Counted from the stretch's first letter, positions 32,837 to 46,330 are shown. The stretch is 64,000 bases of DNA from Rotaria sp. Silwood1 (GCA_905250075.1 CAJNOP010000220.1:7434-71433); one strand, 5' to 3'. The notes: generated by a model from the sequence alone, not told the origin. Numbers and translations: made by a program.

Positions 32837-35690
32837 AAAGCTCAATTTCGTTCAAGATCTTTCTATTTCTTATTATCATTTCAGTATATTCTCTATTCAC
32901 GCATTACCTACTTTTCCTTTCTAAAAACAAATAATATCATTCCATGTATTTCTCATTTGATAGATAATAAATAATCAAAATCAAAACATTCACTATATTA
33001 AGTGAAATCGAAGAGATAATCCATCGCTATCCTTGTGAACTATGGTGTTTATCAAAACGGACTGAGGACTTTTTTTTTGTGATATTCGCATCTGAATCAA
33101 CGATGTTGGTAACAATTGAAAACAATACCTGAGCTTTGAGCATAGATGGTGAATTGATCAGTTTCTCTAGATAAAACTGATGAATAGTAAATCTATAAAC
33201 ATATCGAAGCTGACTTGAAAATTAAAGAAACAACTAAGATAGAATTAGAGGACTTTTCAGAATCTTCTCCACATTTTTACTAGGATAATTCGATTCAGAT
33301 CGATTGAAAAAATAATTTACTACTTCGATTATTCTTGATTATCTCAGTCGTAATTCGATTTTAATAGTTAATCGATTGGCAAAAATAGTAATGAAGTGAA
33401 ACTGATTATTTTTGTAATTAGGAGGCACACATAAGATGAATCAAACTTGTGAGGATACCAATTGCAAAGCCACGTTATGTACACAGAACGATTATATAGA
33501 AAAAGATAAAATTATGCAAACAATGGATTAATATCGATTATTAATGTAATTGCACTATCTAGATTGGAAACAATTTATATAGTACTTTCAAATACACTTT
33601 GTTTGCCGGATTTAGCTCGGTGACAACTTCACAGTTTCTAAGCACGAGCTATAGAAACAAATTATGCAAAGTTAGGTTTTTGCATATGATTAAAAGAAAA
33701 ATACGGAAAAATCTGAGTTTCATTGGTTTTTCTGCATGAGAAAGGACTCTATTTAGTTTTATTTCATCATACCGGTTACAAACCAGTACAATCGTGTAAA
33801 AAATATAATCGATTAAAATTTAGATTTTATTGCAGAATAATTAGATTGTCATTTTCGATGATGCCATAAAATTTTGAAAGTTCAATCAGTTTTAATCGTT
33901 AAAATCTTTCATTGAGTAGAAAGGCTCAAACTAGCCTTGTCAAATATCATAAGACTTTCATTTTGATGTATGCAATGATTTGATTAATCATAAATGCGAT
34001 ATGGGAATGAAATATTTATGACAACAAGTGAATTTTTGATGCTGCTAGCTTCCCTTGTAAGATATAGACGGATCAGTAATACAAAAATCCTTCAGCATCC
34101 AGGCTTTTCTCTCTATTATAGTATTTACAGATATTTGAAGTAGTGCTTGAACATATATTACTAAATATGAAGGCACCATCAAATATAAACTTGATATCTG
34201 TATCATTGGTTTCTACATGTAAAAAAACACGATTAAGTTCCTTGCAGCGCCATTTTCATAGTTTCAAAATCGTGACGGACAATTTTTTTATTAGCAAATG
34301 CATCATGTTTCGCCTAAACTCGCGGCTTCTATATTTAAAAGCTGCTCATTTATACTCTGTTTTTAATAAAAATGTTTTACAAAAATATTTAAAAACATTC
34401 TCATTCGTAAACGAATCATAGTCCCCTAGTTTGATCATAGTTAATTTTCTAATTTTAAACCAGAAGCTCTTTACCTTTTATGATCACTGAGTTATGAGTC
34501 GTGTACTGTGAAACAAAAATCATACTGTATAGAGAGATGTGCTTAGAAAACGAAATTTTCTAAGAATCTAAGAAAATTAAACAAAAATAATCAATTGTCC
34601 ATTTTGTAGAGTCTAAAATGTTTCATCTAATTAAATGTCTTGAACAATTTATTCATTCTAATTCAAATTCTTACCATAGATATACTTCTTAGAATTACAC
34701 AGCTAGTCAAAAATTTAACATAGCTGCCATCTCATATTGTTCTTGAGAAATTCGAACAACACGATAAAATGTTGACTGTTTTTTTTTGAGAAAATCTATA
34801 GAACGACTTTCTATAAACTACTTTGTGAATAGCTGATGAAAGGCTCAACTTTATATCTTTTCTGTTATGGTGAATTTTAAAAAACACGAGGCAATGTAAA
34901 AGAAGATTTTTCATTAAATTAACGTCTATTACGGTACATTCATATTGAAGTTAGTTATATCTCAGCTAATATATCGTAAAATGTTGGAAAACTTATGCTA
35001 TTTAACAGAGATCCAGAGTGCAACAGAATGCATTGCTCGGATATTGTTTAGTTCGACGTATTTTCAGTTGGTGTCGGTGAAGGTGCCAGTGTAATGAGTA
35101 AATCCTTCGCACTCTGATTCGTTTATGTAATTACCTGTGCCTAATTAACTGTCGATTCGTCAATCGAAAATCACTAGTTTCATACACATGTTATTGAATA
35201 AATGTTGTATGTTAAGTCATCCTTTTTTAGAAGAGAACGATCATAACTATTCATGGACAGGACTGAGTTTCCTAATTGGAATACCACCCTGTGTTAATGA
35301 TTTGAATTCATTTTTCTTATTTCGAAGTTTCGAGACAGCTTAAACCAGGAATCTGACGAATCGTTTTGAATAAAAGGTTTGAGAAATGAAAGTAACGATA
35401 AGTCTTCAACTTTATTCTTGTGTCGTTATTTTATCGATTGATTAATAGGTTTCAACTGAATAAATAGTTTTCTGATTTGTTTTTCTACAAAAATGTTTCG
35501 ATCTTGTTGAAGAAATCTAAGTTTTTATCGTCAAACGCGTTTTGTCATTTTTATAATTTATTACAAACTTCATACAACAATCATCTTAGTAGAAATGTAA
35601 CAAAGGTATTTATTATAGCGATGACCGCTTAAAACTTTGTAGGAAACTTTCATTTTACAACAATTCATTCAAAATTGTTTTATATCACTG
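32837..35690. other. Long AT-rich intergenic region
   Basis: No gene or repeat was recognised. Scattered short frames have no domains. Confidence 0.45.
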
Positions 35691-36427
35691 TTAAGTGGAG
35701 CTTGGATCAATATTGAATCGTTGTATCCGATGATTTCCATTATGGACAACATAGAAGTTGCCTTGTCGATCAAATGACAAATCCTGAGGAGAATAAAGTT
35801 GTTTTAGTTGTTTTTCAAGATTGTTTTCACCAACAACAACGGTACCTTGTTTAGCATCTTTTGACCAATACATCACTCGATTGTTTGGGTAGTCTGCCAC
35901 ATAGACAGTACCTAATTGATCAACAATTACTCCACGAGAAACGGACAATTGAGCTAGATCATTTCCTATACATTGACCTCCAGCAACGATAATCCCTTGT
36001 GTTGCATCTTTTACCCACTTCATCAAACTATAATTGTTTTGATTTGATATGTAAATTGAATAATCTTGATTGACAAAAATATAACCAGGACCATTGAGCT
36101 GATCCAGACGATTACCTTGTCCATTACCACCTGCTACTATTGTTCCACAAGTATCTTCTATTCTCTATCGTCTTACTTCATGGTTCTCGTGATCAGAAAC
36201 ATAGAAATATGCATCACTATTCATTACTAGTCCTATGCATCCAATATCGGAAATAATTATTTCTACACTTGTGCCATTTTGACGAGGCCATCGCATCATT
36301 CGACTGTTTCCTCGATCACAGATAATGAGAAAACCTTTCTCTTTATCACCAATCACATCTGCTAGATTATTTAACTGATCCATTCCCATCTGCTACGACT
36401 TGGCCATTTGTTGCTCCATACTTCCAG
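35691..36427 (-). pseudogene. NHL-repeat protein pseudogene, truncated at a telomere-like block
   Basis: It reads on the minus strand as successive NHL-type beta-propeller repeats: GATNGQVVADGNG, DQLNNLADVI..LIICDRGNSRMMRW, TIVAGGNGQGNRLDQLNGP, IIVAGGQCIGNDLAQLSVSRGVIVDQLGTVYVADYPNNRVMYW, and the last repeat ending GNHRIQRFNI. A frameshift lies near 36383-36395 and a TAG follows EVRR near 36167, so the copy is broken. Homology stops abruptly at 36427, where a TGTGGG-type block starts, and the N-terminus with its presumed signal peptide is missing. NHL proteins of this kind are usually secreted or membrane-bound. Confidence 0.75.
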
Positions 36428-36473
36428 GGTGTGGGTGTGGGTGTGTGTTGGGTGGAATTAGAACACCCACACC
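36427..36473. repeat. Telomere-like element at the NHL pseudogene breakpoint
   Basis: GGGTGTGGGTGTGGGTGTG is almost pure TGTGGG. It is followed by TTGGGTGGAATTAG and the C arm AACACCCACACC. Confidence 0.8.
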
Positions 36474-37179
36474 TGAGTTTAGCAAAGAAACATGAAAATA
36501 CAAAACATAGAACATTACACGATATGTATTTAATCGTATTATACAGTATCACATGAGATCGATTATCGAGCATAAAAGAAATTCAACTCGATCGCAACCT
36601 ACCGAAACGAAAGAAGAATCTTATAGAGTTGTAGGAGACTTCTAAAATAATATATTCATCGACAGGAGAAGAAGGTTAGGATACGTACCAAACAGGAAAT
36701 TAGTTCGGTTTGAACTTCTTATAAACACGTAGTCGGTTCCATTCTTAAAAGAATAATTCACTCTGATTGCTGATAAGAACTATATCAACTCAGAAAACAT
36801 TCTGGGTTAGGGAATGTGGAGATCTAAAACATCGATATAGAAAAAAAGATACAGAGGTTTCTTTTACAATTCACTTTATTTTAAGAATTCAAATAAATTC
36901 ATAAGAAAATGACATCCGTAGTATAGTTATATCAAAAATTAGTTATTTAATAAAATAAATATCTAAATTTCAGGTTTTTAGACATAAGATATTCAATAAT
37001 TGAACCCAGCTTAACTAAAATTGATTGAAATAGTCATTAAAACTTGATAAGATACCTATGATGTATATCTTGTAAATATTCTGCCATTAAAGTCATTGTC
37101 CTCAAGTAAAAATCCAAAAATAAATTGTAAAAAGTTTCTATTATGAAGGTAAACATGATTAGAATTGTACCAACAAATA
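36474..37179. other. AT-rich intergenic DNA left of the mariner
   Basis: No feature recognised. Confidence 0.4.
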
Positions 37180-38758
37180 CTTAGGGCAATCTAAAAGTCA
37201 TGGCGGAGGCACCTTATTTTCGTATAACAATCGGGAAGAACGTATTTTTATATAGCGAAAACAATAATAACGTTCTATTTTTCTATGGCATTTGATCACT
37301 CTTCAAATAATATCATAATAATAAAGCTTCGATAAAGACTGTTTGTCTGTAAAACTTGACTATAAGATTAAATCATATCGTCATCCACGTGTATTCTCTA
37401 TGTCGTTTTTTTTCGTTCTTCTTTTCTCTTTTCTTTCATTTTTTTTCTCGTTTCTTTTGATACCTAGCCATCCATCCATACATATATTTATATTAAGCCA
37501 CATGTATTGTTCTTTTTGTATGTATGTGTGGTTTGTTTGTACATTTTCAAGAAAGTCACAGGAATAAAGTCAGATTAAACATTAACACTATTCATCTGTT
37601 TGAGATGAAGACGGAAAATTTTCTTTTCTTTATTAAAGTGTTTACCACACCTAACATTCAATCAAAGTTATTCATAATGACTCGTTATACACCTTAGGAT
37701 CTGGTCGAATTTCAATGAGCTAAACAAGTTCGAATATGCAAACAAAATTTAGTAAAATTTGAAGAAGCAGCATGGCACTTATGCGATGTGATGACAAATG
37801 ACGAGTCGTAATTTTATCATAAACAAAGTGGTCGAAAGTCATCAAATGCTGCGTGCATGGCAAGAAGAATCCCTTCGTCTACCATGGTTCAACGCGGTAA
37901 ATTTGCTCCAAAATCCTTATTCTTATGTTTTCAAAGTCAAATGGTACTGTTCTGATTCGTCATATGGAACGGGGATAAACTATTGACCGAAAGTATTATA
38001 CCAACAATTGTTTGCAACTTTTCGTCAACTACATCAAACATCAAAAATCCTTATTTAGCATTCGTGGTATTAAACTTGCACAAAATAATAATGAAAGACA
38101 ATATATACATAAAAATGTGTCCAATAATCTTGAATCGGAAGGCACTACAATAATACCACATCCATCAAATTCTACTGATCTAGCACCATATAAGTTTTGG
38201 TTGTGCGATTTAATTAAGCAGAATCTAAGAGATGAAATCGATGCTGAATCACTGTATGATATTGAAACCAAGTTCATGTGTCTTTTGGTTAAAGAAAAGT
38301 ACAAAAAAAGCCTTCGATAAGTGGATGCAACGATCGTAGTTGTGTTTGGATAAACAAGATGATTGTTTTGAACGTTTGATGAAATAAAATCTTGCTGAAC
38401 CTGTTTCCGTGTTTCTTTTATTCTATCACTATTACTTTATTGTACACTTTAATAAATACGGATGGCTAGACATGAGAAGAGACGAGAAAAACAATGAAAG
38501 AAAAGAGAAATGAAGAACGAATAAAAGAAAAACAAAAAGAAAATACACATGGATGATAATAATATGATCTAATCTTACAATCAAGTTTTTCGCAAATAAA
38601 GTTTTTATCGAAGTTTTATTCTTATCAAATTAGTCTGAGAGAGATCAAATAACACAGAAAAATAAAGCATTGCTATTTCTATCATTATAAAAAAGATTCC
38701 TTCAAAATTTCTATACAGAAAATAAGCATCTCCGTCACTGCTTTTCGACTGCCCAAAG
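37180..38758 (+). mobile_element. Mariner-type element with about 300-bp terminal inverted repeats
   Basis: The ends CTTAGGGCAATCTAAAAGTC and, complemented, CTTTGGGCAGTCGAAAAGCA lie next to TA on both sides (37178-37179, 38759-38760). The inverted arms extend inward to about 37475 and 38455 with many mismatches, sharing for instance CTAGCCATCC and CTTTTCTTTCATT. The centre carries a decayed mariner transposase. Long arms are unusual for mariner, where 25-35 bp is typical. Confidence 0.85.
37680..38387 (+). pseudogene. Mariner transposase remnant (C-terminal two thirds)
   Basis: Frame-shifted pieces match the mariner pattern: KQNLVKFEEAAWHLCDVMTNDES (first catalytic Asp, 37797-37808 region), a piece like ERGQTID, FVNYIKHQKSLFSIRGIKLAQNN, then HPSNSTDLAPYKFWLCDLIKQNLRDE and a tail ending FERLMK. 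The motif normally holding the second Asp (HHDNARPH type) is replaced by AQNNNERQY, and the usual PxDFW third Asp reads PYKFW. Stops interrupt the frame. It cannot move on its own. Confidence 0.8.
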
Positions 38759-38760
38759 TA

Positions 38761-39470
38761 ATTATTAATTTGAATAGATAGATATGTCGAAGCTATATCA
38801 TTGAATGCTTCTTCAACAGTAAGTTCTCTCCGAATATTATTAAAATAAAAATTTGCCCTTTTTAATCAATGTTATTCTCTGATTCAGAATTGTTTTTTTT
38901 TCGTAAAATTCAGTAATAATTCAAATAATGAATTGCTTGAAGATAAATTTCTATACAATGAAGATTCTAATTCAATATAACCTTAATTATTCGTCGCTTA
39001 TAACATATCGAGTTACGATATTGTAAGAGGATGAAATATCAAGACGGAAGCTATTATCAAAAACAAAAATAAAACAAGCGCTTTTTAAAATAAAAAACCT
39101 TAATTTGATGAATCTGATGTTGATGTAGATTGTAATGTTGATAATGTGTCCGATGTTCTATGCAAATGTACATCATGTTTTTGTAGTGTTTCCTTTGTGT
39201 TACTCAAATAATAGAAAAGAAAATCATCGAATATGATATCATTCACTTGTAGTCAAATATCTAGAAACTTTTAATTATTAATTACAATTTCGAGGTGAAA
39301 TTGTTGGAATGATATATATTGAAGATAATGTCATAGCAGTATTTTTATTTAATTCGATCGATAAAAACAAATCGATTCATGTAAGTCAAATTCTATATTT
39401 TATTGTCCTAACAAAAAAAGAAAATTTATATATTGAAATTATGTATACAAGAATACAAAGAGAAAAGTTT
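38761..39470. other. AT-rich intergenic DNA
   Basis: No feature recognised. Confidence 0.4.
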
Positions 39471-40026
39471 TTATAAGTCAGTAATAAGTTTTCGTCTAAT
39501 ATTCAATTCATCTTCTCCAGTTCTTGGATCAAATTCTCGGAAAAATGTGCAATCAAGTGGTTCAGCTAACATTAATTCACATGTTGTATGAACAGTAAGA
39601 GAACGGACTCGACCACCAATTAATGAACCTGTTTCAGGATCAGCAAATGAACCCATTATATGATGAGAGTCTTGATCAAATGTTCCACTCAAAGATACAA
39701 TATCATATTCTTTTCTATTTAATTGATGAGAATTTAATGAACATTCTGCTAAGTTTCCAACACAATTTAAAATAAATAATGATTGTACACCCATATCTTC
39801 CATTAATTCATGAATTGTTGAGAGTAATTCAACACCAGGACCAATGCGAAGTGGATAACATCGAATTTCTGTACTTGCTGGAGCTTCTATTTATTTTAAT
39901 TCATAAATAAGAATCAATTAAATTAAATTAAATTAAATTAAACTTACGACGAGGAGTTCGCTTTTGTGATTTTATTTTATTTGTACGCGCCAAAATGCTA
40001 TTGATTGTATTTACTATCACAGGCAT
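39471..40026 (-). CDS. PPC (DUF296) domain protein, two exons
   Basis: Exon 1 is 39948-40026 and exon 2 is 39471-39886. The 61-bp GT-AG intron contains an AATTA microsatellite. The product is 164 residues. The N-terminus is basic (ARTNKIKSQKRTPRR). Residues about 38-150 form a PPC/DUF296 domain: YPLRIGPGVELLSTIHELMEDMGVQSLFILNCVGNLAE, YDIVSLSGTF, GSFADPETGSLIGGRV, TVHTTCELMLAEP. In plants this domain is joined to AT-hooks and acts in nuclear DNA-binding complexes; in prokaryotes it stands alone. Here there is no canonical AT-hook (no GRP core). The usual trimer is inferred. Intact. Role in this animal unknown. Confidence 0.85.
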
Positions 40027-41399
40027 TTTGATTTCAGTAGCTACTGATTATTTTCTCGATTTGTATGCTTCAGTGGCTTCTAACTACAGCTTATATACTA
40101 GTTAGTAAATAATGCATTTAAGAACGAGACGAGACGTCGCGATTGTTTCGTCACGGACACCTCGCTCATATGAAAACAACCTACATAAAATATATCTTCC
40201 TTCTGTAATCAATAAATATTTATTAACCAACAATATTAAATATATGTTTTTTGCATTTTTTTGTAAGTACTTCAAAAAATATTTTTTTTTATTAATCAAA
40301 TAAAAATTAATATGAAACTTTTTTTTCAAAAATTGAAAATAATTTATTCTTTTCTTGGTAATCTGATTATATTTTGTTGCTTGTTATGATAGACAATACG
40401 TAGGTATTATTTGACCGAACCTTCAATGTTTAATGTCATGATAGGAAAAAACACAAAGTACAGACATCTTTTATTGTGACAACTTATATTGAAGAAAAAC
40501 ATTCATTTTTTCGTCTTCGTTGTTAGATTAATAAACAAGGTCAAATTTTGTCTGGCTAGCAATGATGAATTACAAGTTTGTAGTTTTACATTAACAACAG
40601 TTTATGATCATGCTCTTCTTGTTTCTCACACACAGAACGAATATCACATTTCATTTTTCTTTTATGATTAGTGTCTAATCATTGAATATTACAAGTCAAC
40701 CGAAAAAAAAAACAAGATTTACTCATAAGCGTTATTAAATCATCATAAGAGTAAATGAATCAGAAATATTACTTTTGATTTATAGAATAATTAACGAAAA
40801 GAAAATAAATTGTTAAACAATTAGATTGATATAATTAGTTAATTATTCGTCTTGAATATAATTTAGTAGAACTTGTTGAATAAATGATGTATTTATGCTT
40901 TATTTTGAAAAAGAAAGACTGATAAATACGAGTATAATCAAAATAATAATCTGAATTAGGTTAAGTAAACAACGTGACTCGTCGTTAGATACTTCTATAT
41001 AAAAATAATACAATAAAATCCAGCATAATCTCAAATTAGAATATTTCTCCGATGAATTTTTATGATAAAATAATCTTTAAATATACATTATCAATAATTA
41101 ATCTACCAAAGTCTGTTACCTAAGCAAATTAAATAAGTTCGATAAATTGTATTTAAATTCGAGATTAATTTACGATTTAAACCAATTCAAACGAGATAGA
41201 TAAATTGAATAAAACAAACATCACGATCAAAATAATTTTGAAATACACATAGAAAAAAATATACGAATAAACTGATTCGATGTAGTATAAGCAGAACGAA
41301 AAGCGTAATAATTAATTTTTGTGTCAATAGTATTTAATTTTTCAAGTAAAGTCAAGCTGGTTTTTCACTAATGACAAGATAATGATGATCAGATTGAAT
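40027..41399. other. AT-rich intergenic DNA
   Basis: No gene recognised; homopolymer-rich. Confidence 0.4.
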
Positions 41400-42195
41400 T
41401 TATTTTTGATGAGTACATATAGTTACACTCATTGCAAGTCGAACACAAATAGAATGATAAATTAAATCAATTTCAATATCTTCAAATTTGTTTAGTTGAT
41501 TATAACCACGAATAAGATTTGTTGCTGAATCAATTGGATCTTGTTTATCTAACATAATATAGGCACATGCTATAGCAACTTCAATTATAAGAAATATTGG
41601 ACACATCTCCAAAATCACTTAAACAGATATTATCTTCATCAACAATAATTATATAATAATCGTGAGCATTATTATGAATAATAGATTTTCGAAGTGATGA
41701 AAATAAAGGAACAACAACTTGAATATAATCTTTAAGATTATCTTCAATTATTTGAGGATGATTTAACAATTAAATTTTTATATTTATTAATTATATATTC
41801 AGCATTTATTATATTCCAATAAATATCACATTTTGCAGATTCACCTTTAAGTTGAATAAGAGATTTATCTATTATTCTAAGAAGTTTTTCTACATTAAAC
41901 ATTAATTTAGGATTATAAGATCTCTAATCAGCTAAAGGAATTCTTGAAAGATAACTAACAAGACTTATTAAATGATATTTATATTTAACAATCATTTTCC
42001 ATTTAATGTGTTTCATAGAACGATTTTGCATATGAGTAACTAAATAAGTTTCATCAATCTTTGAAATCTTTAATATAAATTTTGATTGTTGACGCTGGAA
42101 AAGAAACTTTTGATCACGTTCACTGGGTCATTAACAAAAAATTGATTTGAATCGTAATATTGAAGAACAATCTCTTTTATATCAGTATGACACGG
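41400..42195 (-). pseudogene. Hydroxylysine-kinase/aminoglycoside-phosphotransferase-like pseudogene
   Basis: Minus-strand pieces in several frames recall the APH-fold kinases of the AGPHD1/hydroxylysine kinase group. They are YYDSNQFFVNDP, then FILKISKI..TYLVTHMQNRSMKHI, HNNAHDYYIIIVDEDNICLSDFGDV (in the place of the HGDxxxxNI and IDFGD segments; the Mg-binding DFG-like motif survives) and EVAIACAYIMLDKQDPIDSATNLIRGYNQ. A frameshift follows DFGDV near 41610, and several stops lie upstream. It is a dead copy. The assignment is by motif order only. Confidence 0.6.
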
Positions 42196-44252
42196 AAAAA
42201 ACAAATTGATTATTTAACAATATTTTATTTTTGTTGTTCATTAATCGTAACCAATTGAACATTCAATAATGAGCTTTTTTATTCTATTTAACTTGAATTA
42301 TTATATTATGGGCCTAATCATAAATAATTTTTGAGTTTGAACATAACCTAATGGACAGAACAGGATTAACTAAAAACTTTAATTTTAAATTAAACAAAAG
42401 ACCGTCTAATGAATCATTCGAATAATTGAATAAGTTCTGTCGATTGATTTATCATATAAATGAATAAAAAATTTCAACGTACGATTCATATTCTTAAAGC
42501 ATATTCATTATTTTTTATTTTCGTTAGTTTCCTATGAGACTTTATCATTCTTTTTTCTATTGCTCGACTTAGTAACAGCTTGTATCAAATGAAAATGTGA
42601 TATCTTCATGTTATGTAAGTTGATTAATAGAAATTTAACATGAAACAATAAAGTTACTGAATAAAAAAAAGTGTACCATTGAATTAAATTGAATTGAAAT
42701 ATATTGTTCAAATTTTAGAATAAGGTTTAGCAATCATGTTTCTTTATATTAAAGGTTTTTTTTTTATGGACAATTATTTGACTGTCACATTTCTATTATA
42801 TTGTTATGAATAAAGTTATTTTTATGAATGTGCTTTGACAAAAAATCTAAATTATATGTGAATAAAATATTTAAATTAACTAGCCAAACTTTCTCAGCTT
42901 AAACATTATATATTATCTAACAAACTCATATGCCCCGGTTATGGTTTAAATATATTACTTCAAATAATAGTTATATATTTAAATAAAAAATATTGAGAAC
43001 ATTTTCTAGAAGATGGACATGATTATCGTGTTTACTGGTCATTTATATTATACATGTATTGTAAATTATTGAAATCTAGATGTATTTTTTTATTCAATTG
43101 TCCATTTTATTGTAAATATGGTTACATTTATTGATTTATTGTTTTTCTTTTTACCAAATCTTTCAATAAGCCCCCTCTCCTCCTCCCCAGAGTAAAAGCC
43201 CATTGAGCTTCTATTAATTTTGAAAATTATAAGTTTGAAGGTGGGCTTCTATTTCAACCCACTTTTTTTCGTCTTCCACAGTAAAATATGAAAAACCATT
43301 CTCGACAAAAGCGCACTAGCATTGTAGGGAATGTATTAAGACCTCCTTAAAAACTGATCTCAGCCCAGAAGCATTCAAATGGTATGACATTTTCAACATA
43401 TGTTAGGGCTGGAGTCGAAAAGCTATGGTCAAATTTACAGACAAATATGATAACATTTGAAGACGATATTGGTCAAACAAAGGTGAAAAATAGCGTATTT
43501 GATAAACCTAATTTCTCTGTTCACGTTCATTTTATATATTTAATTTCTTTTTGTTTGAAAGAGCATGTCAGGATGCAATGCAATCAAGTGCTCTTCTTTT
43601 TAAACTCTTCTTTTTAACGGGAGAACAGAGATCGAAAATTAAATGACTCAAAAACATTTCCAATACGGCTCTCTATTTATATAAATGTTCGTACATATAG
43701 TAAAAGCAAAGTTTAATCAAACGGAAGGGTTCTGTACTGTACTGCATCTTGACGTGCTTTCTCAAGCAGAAAAAGTTCAATATATAGAATGAGTATTATC
43801 AGAGAAATTTGGGTTGCACGATCAAGAAAACATAAACGCAGAAAAAGCGAAAAATGTTTTGCGTTTTCTGAATGCAGTCTACCTTTGAATAGGGGATGAC
43901 AGAAATCTTCAAAAATTTTTGTAAAAAAACGAGGTGCTGAGTAAACATTGTGTTGCTTATGAAAAATAATATCACGACCTATCTTCCCATGTATAGGAAA
44001 AGGTCCGTGTGTCGAGTCCTTCGAACGGCGCATGGGCTCCGCAATTCATTTGTTAGTTCAAGTTGTCGTCTATGTCCACTAGCTATCGACATTTATAAGT
44101 AACAAGAACTACAATGAAACTATAATAGGAAATAATAGCTGAATGTATTAAGACGAAAAAGAAATATTTTACAATGACATAATTCATAGCTACATGATAT
44201 TTAGCATGAATAATGAATCGATATAACTGTAAATAAAATGTTTGTCGAATAT
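42196..44252. other. AT-rich intergenic DNA
   Basis: No gene recognised. A GC-richer patch with AAGCCCA(T/C)..GCTTCTATT repeats lies near 43180-43260. A minus-strand frame at 43713-44033 has no recognisable domain. Confidence 0.4.
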
Positions 44253-46330
44253 TTATGAACATTCGTTTAGGAAAATATATAATACACTAGAAAGTTTGTT
44301 CAACACAGCAATATCAGTCTTTCCATCTTTGTTGAAATCGTAGGCTACCGCAGGACCTGGACTACTACTGGTTCCATATCGTTTTCGGCTTGGAAATGTC
44401 ATACTACCATCGCCAAACAGCACTTGCATATTATGCGAAAGTCGACCGACAACTGCTATATCCATTTTGTTGTCATTATTAAAATCGCTTGACATGACAT
44501 GACTTGGTTCCCTATCAACATCGTATTTCTTTTGAGCTTGAAACGTTCCATTTCCCCAGCCCAATAAAATACTAATACTATGATCACCTAGATTGGCCAC
44601 TACGAGATCCATGATCTGATCACGATTTAAATCAACTGATATTACAAAATTGGGGCTAGCACCACATTTAAATGTTTTATGAGTTTGAAAAGAACCGTTT
44701 CCATTTCCTAATAGAACGCTAATATTCTGAGCACCTAAGTTGGTGACTGCTAGATCCATTTTGTTGTCATTATTAAAATCACCCACGACTACAGAACTTG
44801 GTCGCTTAGCAGTCGCAAACTGTGTTCCATTTTGAAACGTTCCATCTCCATTACCCAACATCACAGTGATGCTGTCTGTGTGATAATTGACAATAACCAG
44901 ATCCAGCATCATGTCATTATTCAAATCATGGACTACTACGAAGTGTGGCAAGGAATAAATCTTCTGTACTATTTCAGATTGGAAGATACCATATCCATTA
45001 CCAAGCAGTATAGTAATACTATGATCGACTGAGTCAGTCAATATCAAATCCAATTTGGTATCATTATTGAAATCACCTGTTGCCATCCAATTGGCTTTCT
45101 TCTGAAGCTTGTACGGCATTCGACCACGACAGGTTCCATCTCCATTGCATATAAATAAAGCGACACTATCAGCTCCCTTATTGACCACCAAGACATCGAT
45201 AATTTTATCGCTATCAAAATCAGCTGAAGTTATCGCCACTGGATTCGCACCAGTGGCATATTTAATTTGATTTTGAAATGTACCATTCGCACCATTAATC
45301 AACATACTGAAGGTATTTTCTCCAGAATTGACTACTACCAGATCTACTCTACTATCGTTGTTGAAATCGTCTGCTCTCATAGCACTTGGAGAAGTACCAA
45401 CCTTATACTTTAAAGGTCTGTGAAAGCTTCCACTACCATTGCCATATAGCACGGCGATGGAAGATTCATTCGAAAGGCTTAATGCTAAATCTATATGGCT
45501 ATCATGATTGAAATCAGCTGCCACTACAGCACTTGGACTCATACCAACTTCGTAAAAGATTTGAGCCTGAAATGTCCCATCCCCATTGCCGACCAGTACA
45601 CTAACACTATTATCACCATAGTTGGTCACTGCCAAATCTATCTTATTATCATCGTTGAAATCATGATATATCATAGAGGTTGGTGTTGTACCAACGCTAT
45701 AAGTCTGTAAATCCTCAAAAATTCCATGTCCATGTGCAAGTGCTACACTAACGGTGTTATCACCTTGATTGATAACTGCCCAATCGAGTTTACCGTCCTT
45801 ATTAAAATCGCCTGATATGACATAGATAGGTTGCGAGCCAACATCGTACTCTATTTGAATATCAGAAAATGTACCTTCTTCATCACCCAACACTAAACTA
45901 ACCATATCATCATCATAGTTTGCTACTAATATATCGATTTGCGTATCATTGTTGAAATAACCTCCTGTCACTGACATCGGATTGTTGCCAACAAAATATT
46001 CGATCGAAGTCTGAAATGTTTTGTCTGGATTACCAAGCAAGACGCTAATTGTTTCAGCTTCCTCATTCGTTACAATAATATCCATGGATCCATCATGGTT
46101 CAGATCAATGTTGAATACAGAACTTGGTGCAAAATCTGTCTTATAATGTAATTCAGTCTCATAGTCATTTTTACCATTACCTAGAAGTATATCGACGCTT
46201 TGATCGTCATAGTTGAGCAATGCTAAATCAACTTGGTTGATATTTGTGAAATCTCCAAACACTATAGTAACTGGTAATTTTCCAGTGTCAGAAATCTTTG
46301 GTGATGGATATGGGTCACTGCATTGATATA
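44253..46330 (-). CDS. FG-GAP/VCBS repeat protein, 14 repeats (first exon missing)
   Basis: One uninterrupted exon of about 690 codons consists of 14 repeats of 46-48 residues. Each has a calcium-loop DFNxDxxxDxxV, the strand SVLLGNGxGTF and a joining YxxGxxPxxVxxxDF. This is the FG-GAP (integrin alpha-like beta-propeller) family, enough for two seven-bladed propellers. The frame has no ATG at its start. TTTTAG at 46336-46331 (minus strand) is a good splice acceptor just before TATATCAATGC, so a short upstream exon probably encodes the signal peptide. No membrane segment follows the last repeat (ends YIFLNECS), suggesting a secreted adhesion or surface-associated protein. Such genes are numerous in bdelloids and often suspected to be of bacterial origin. 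Intact. Confidence 0.88.
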
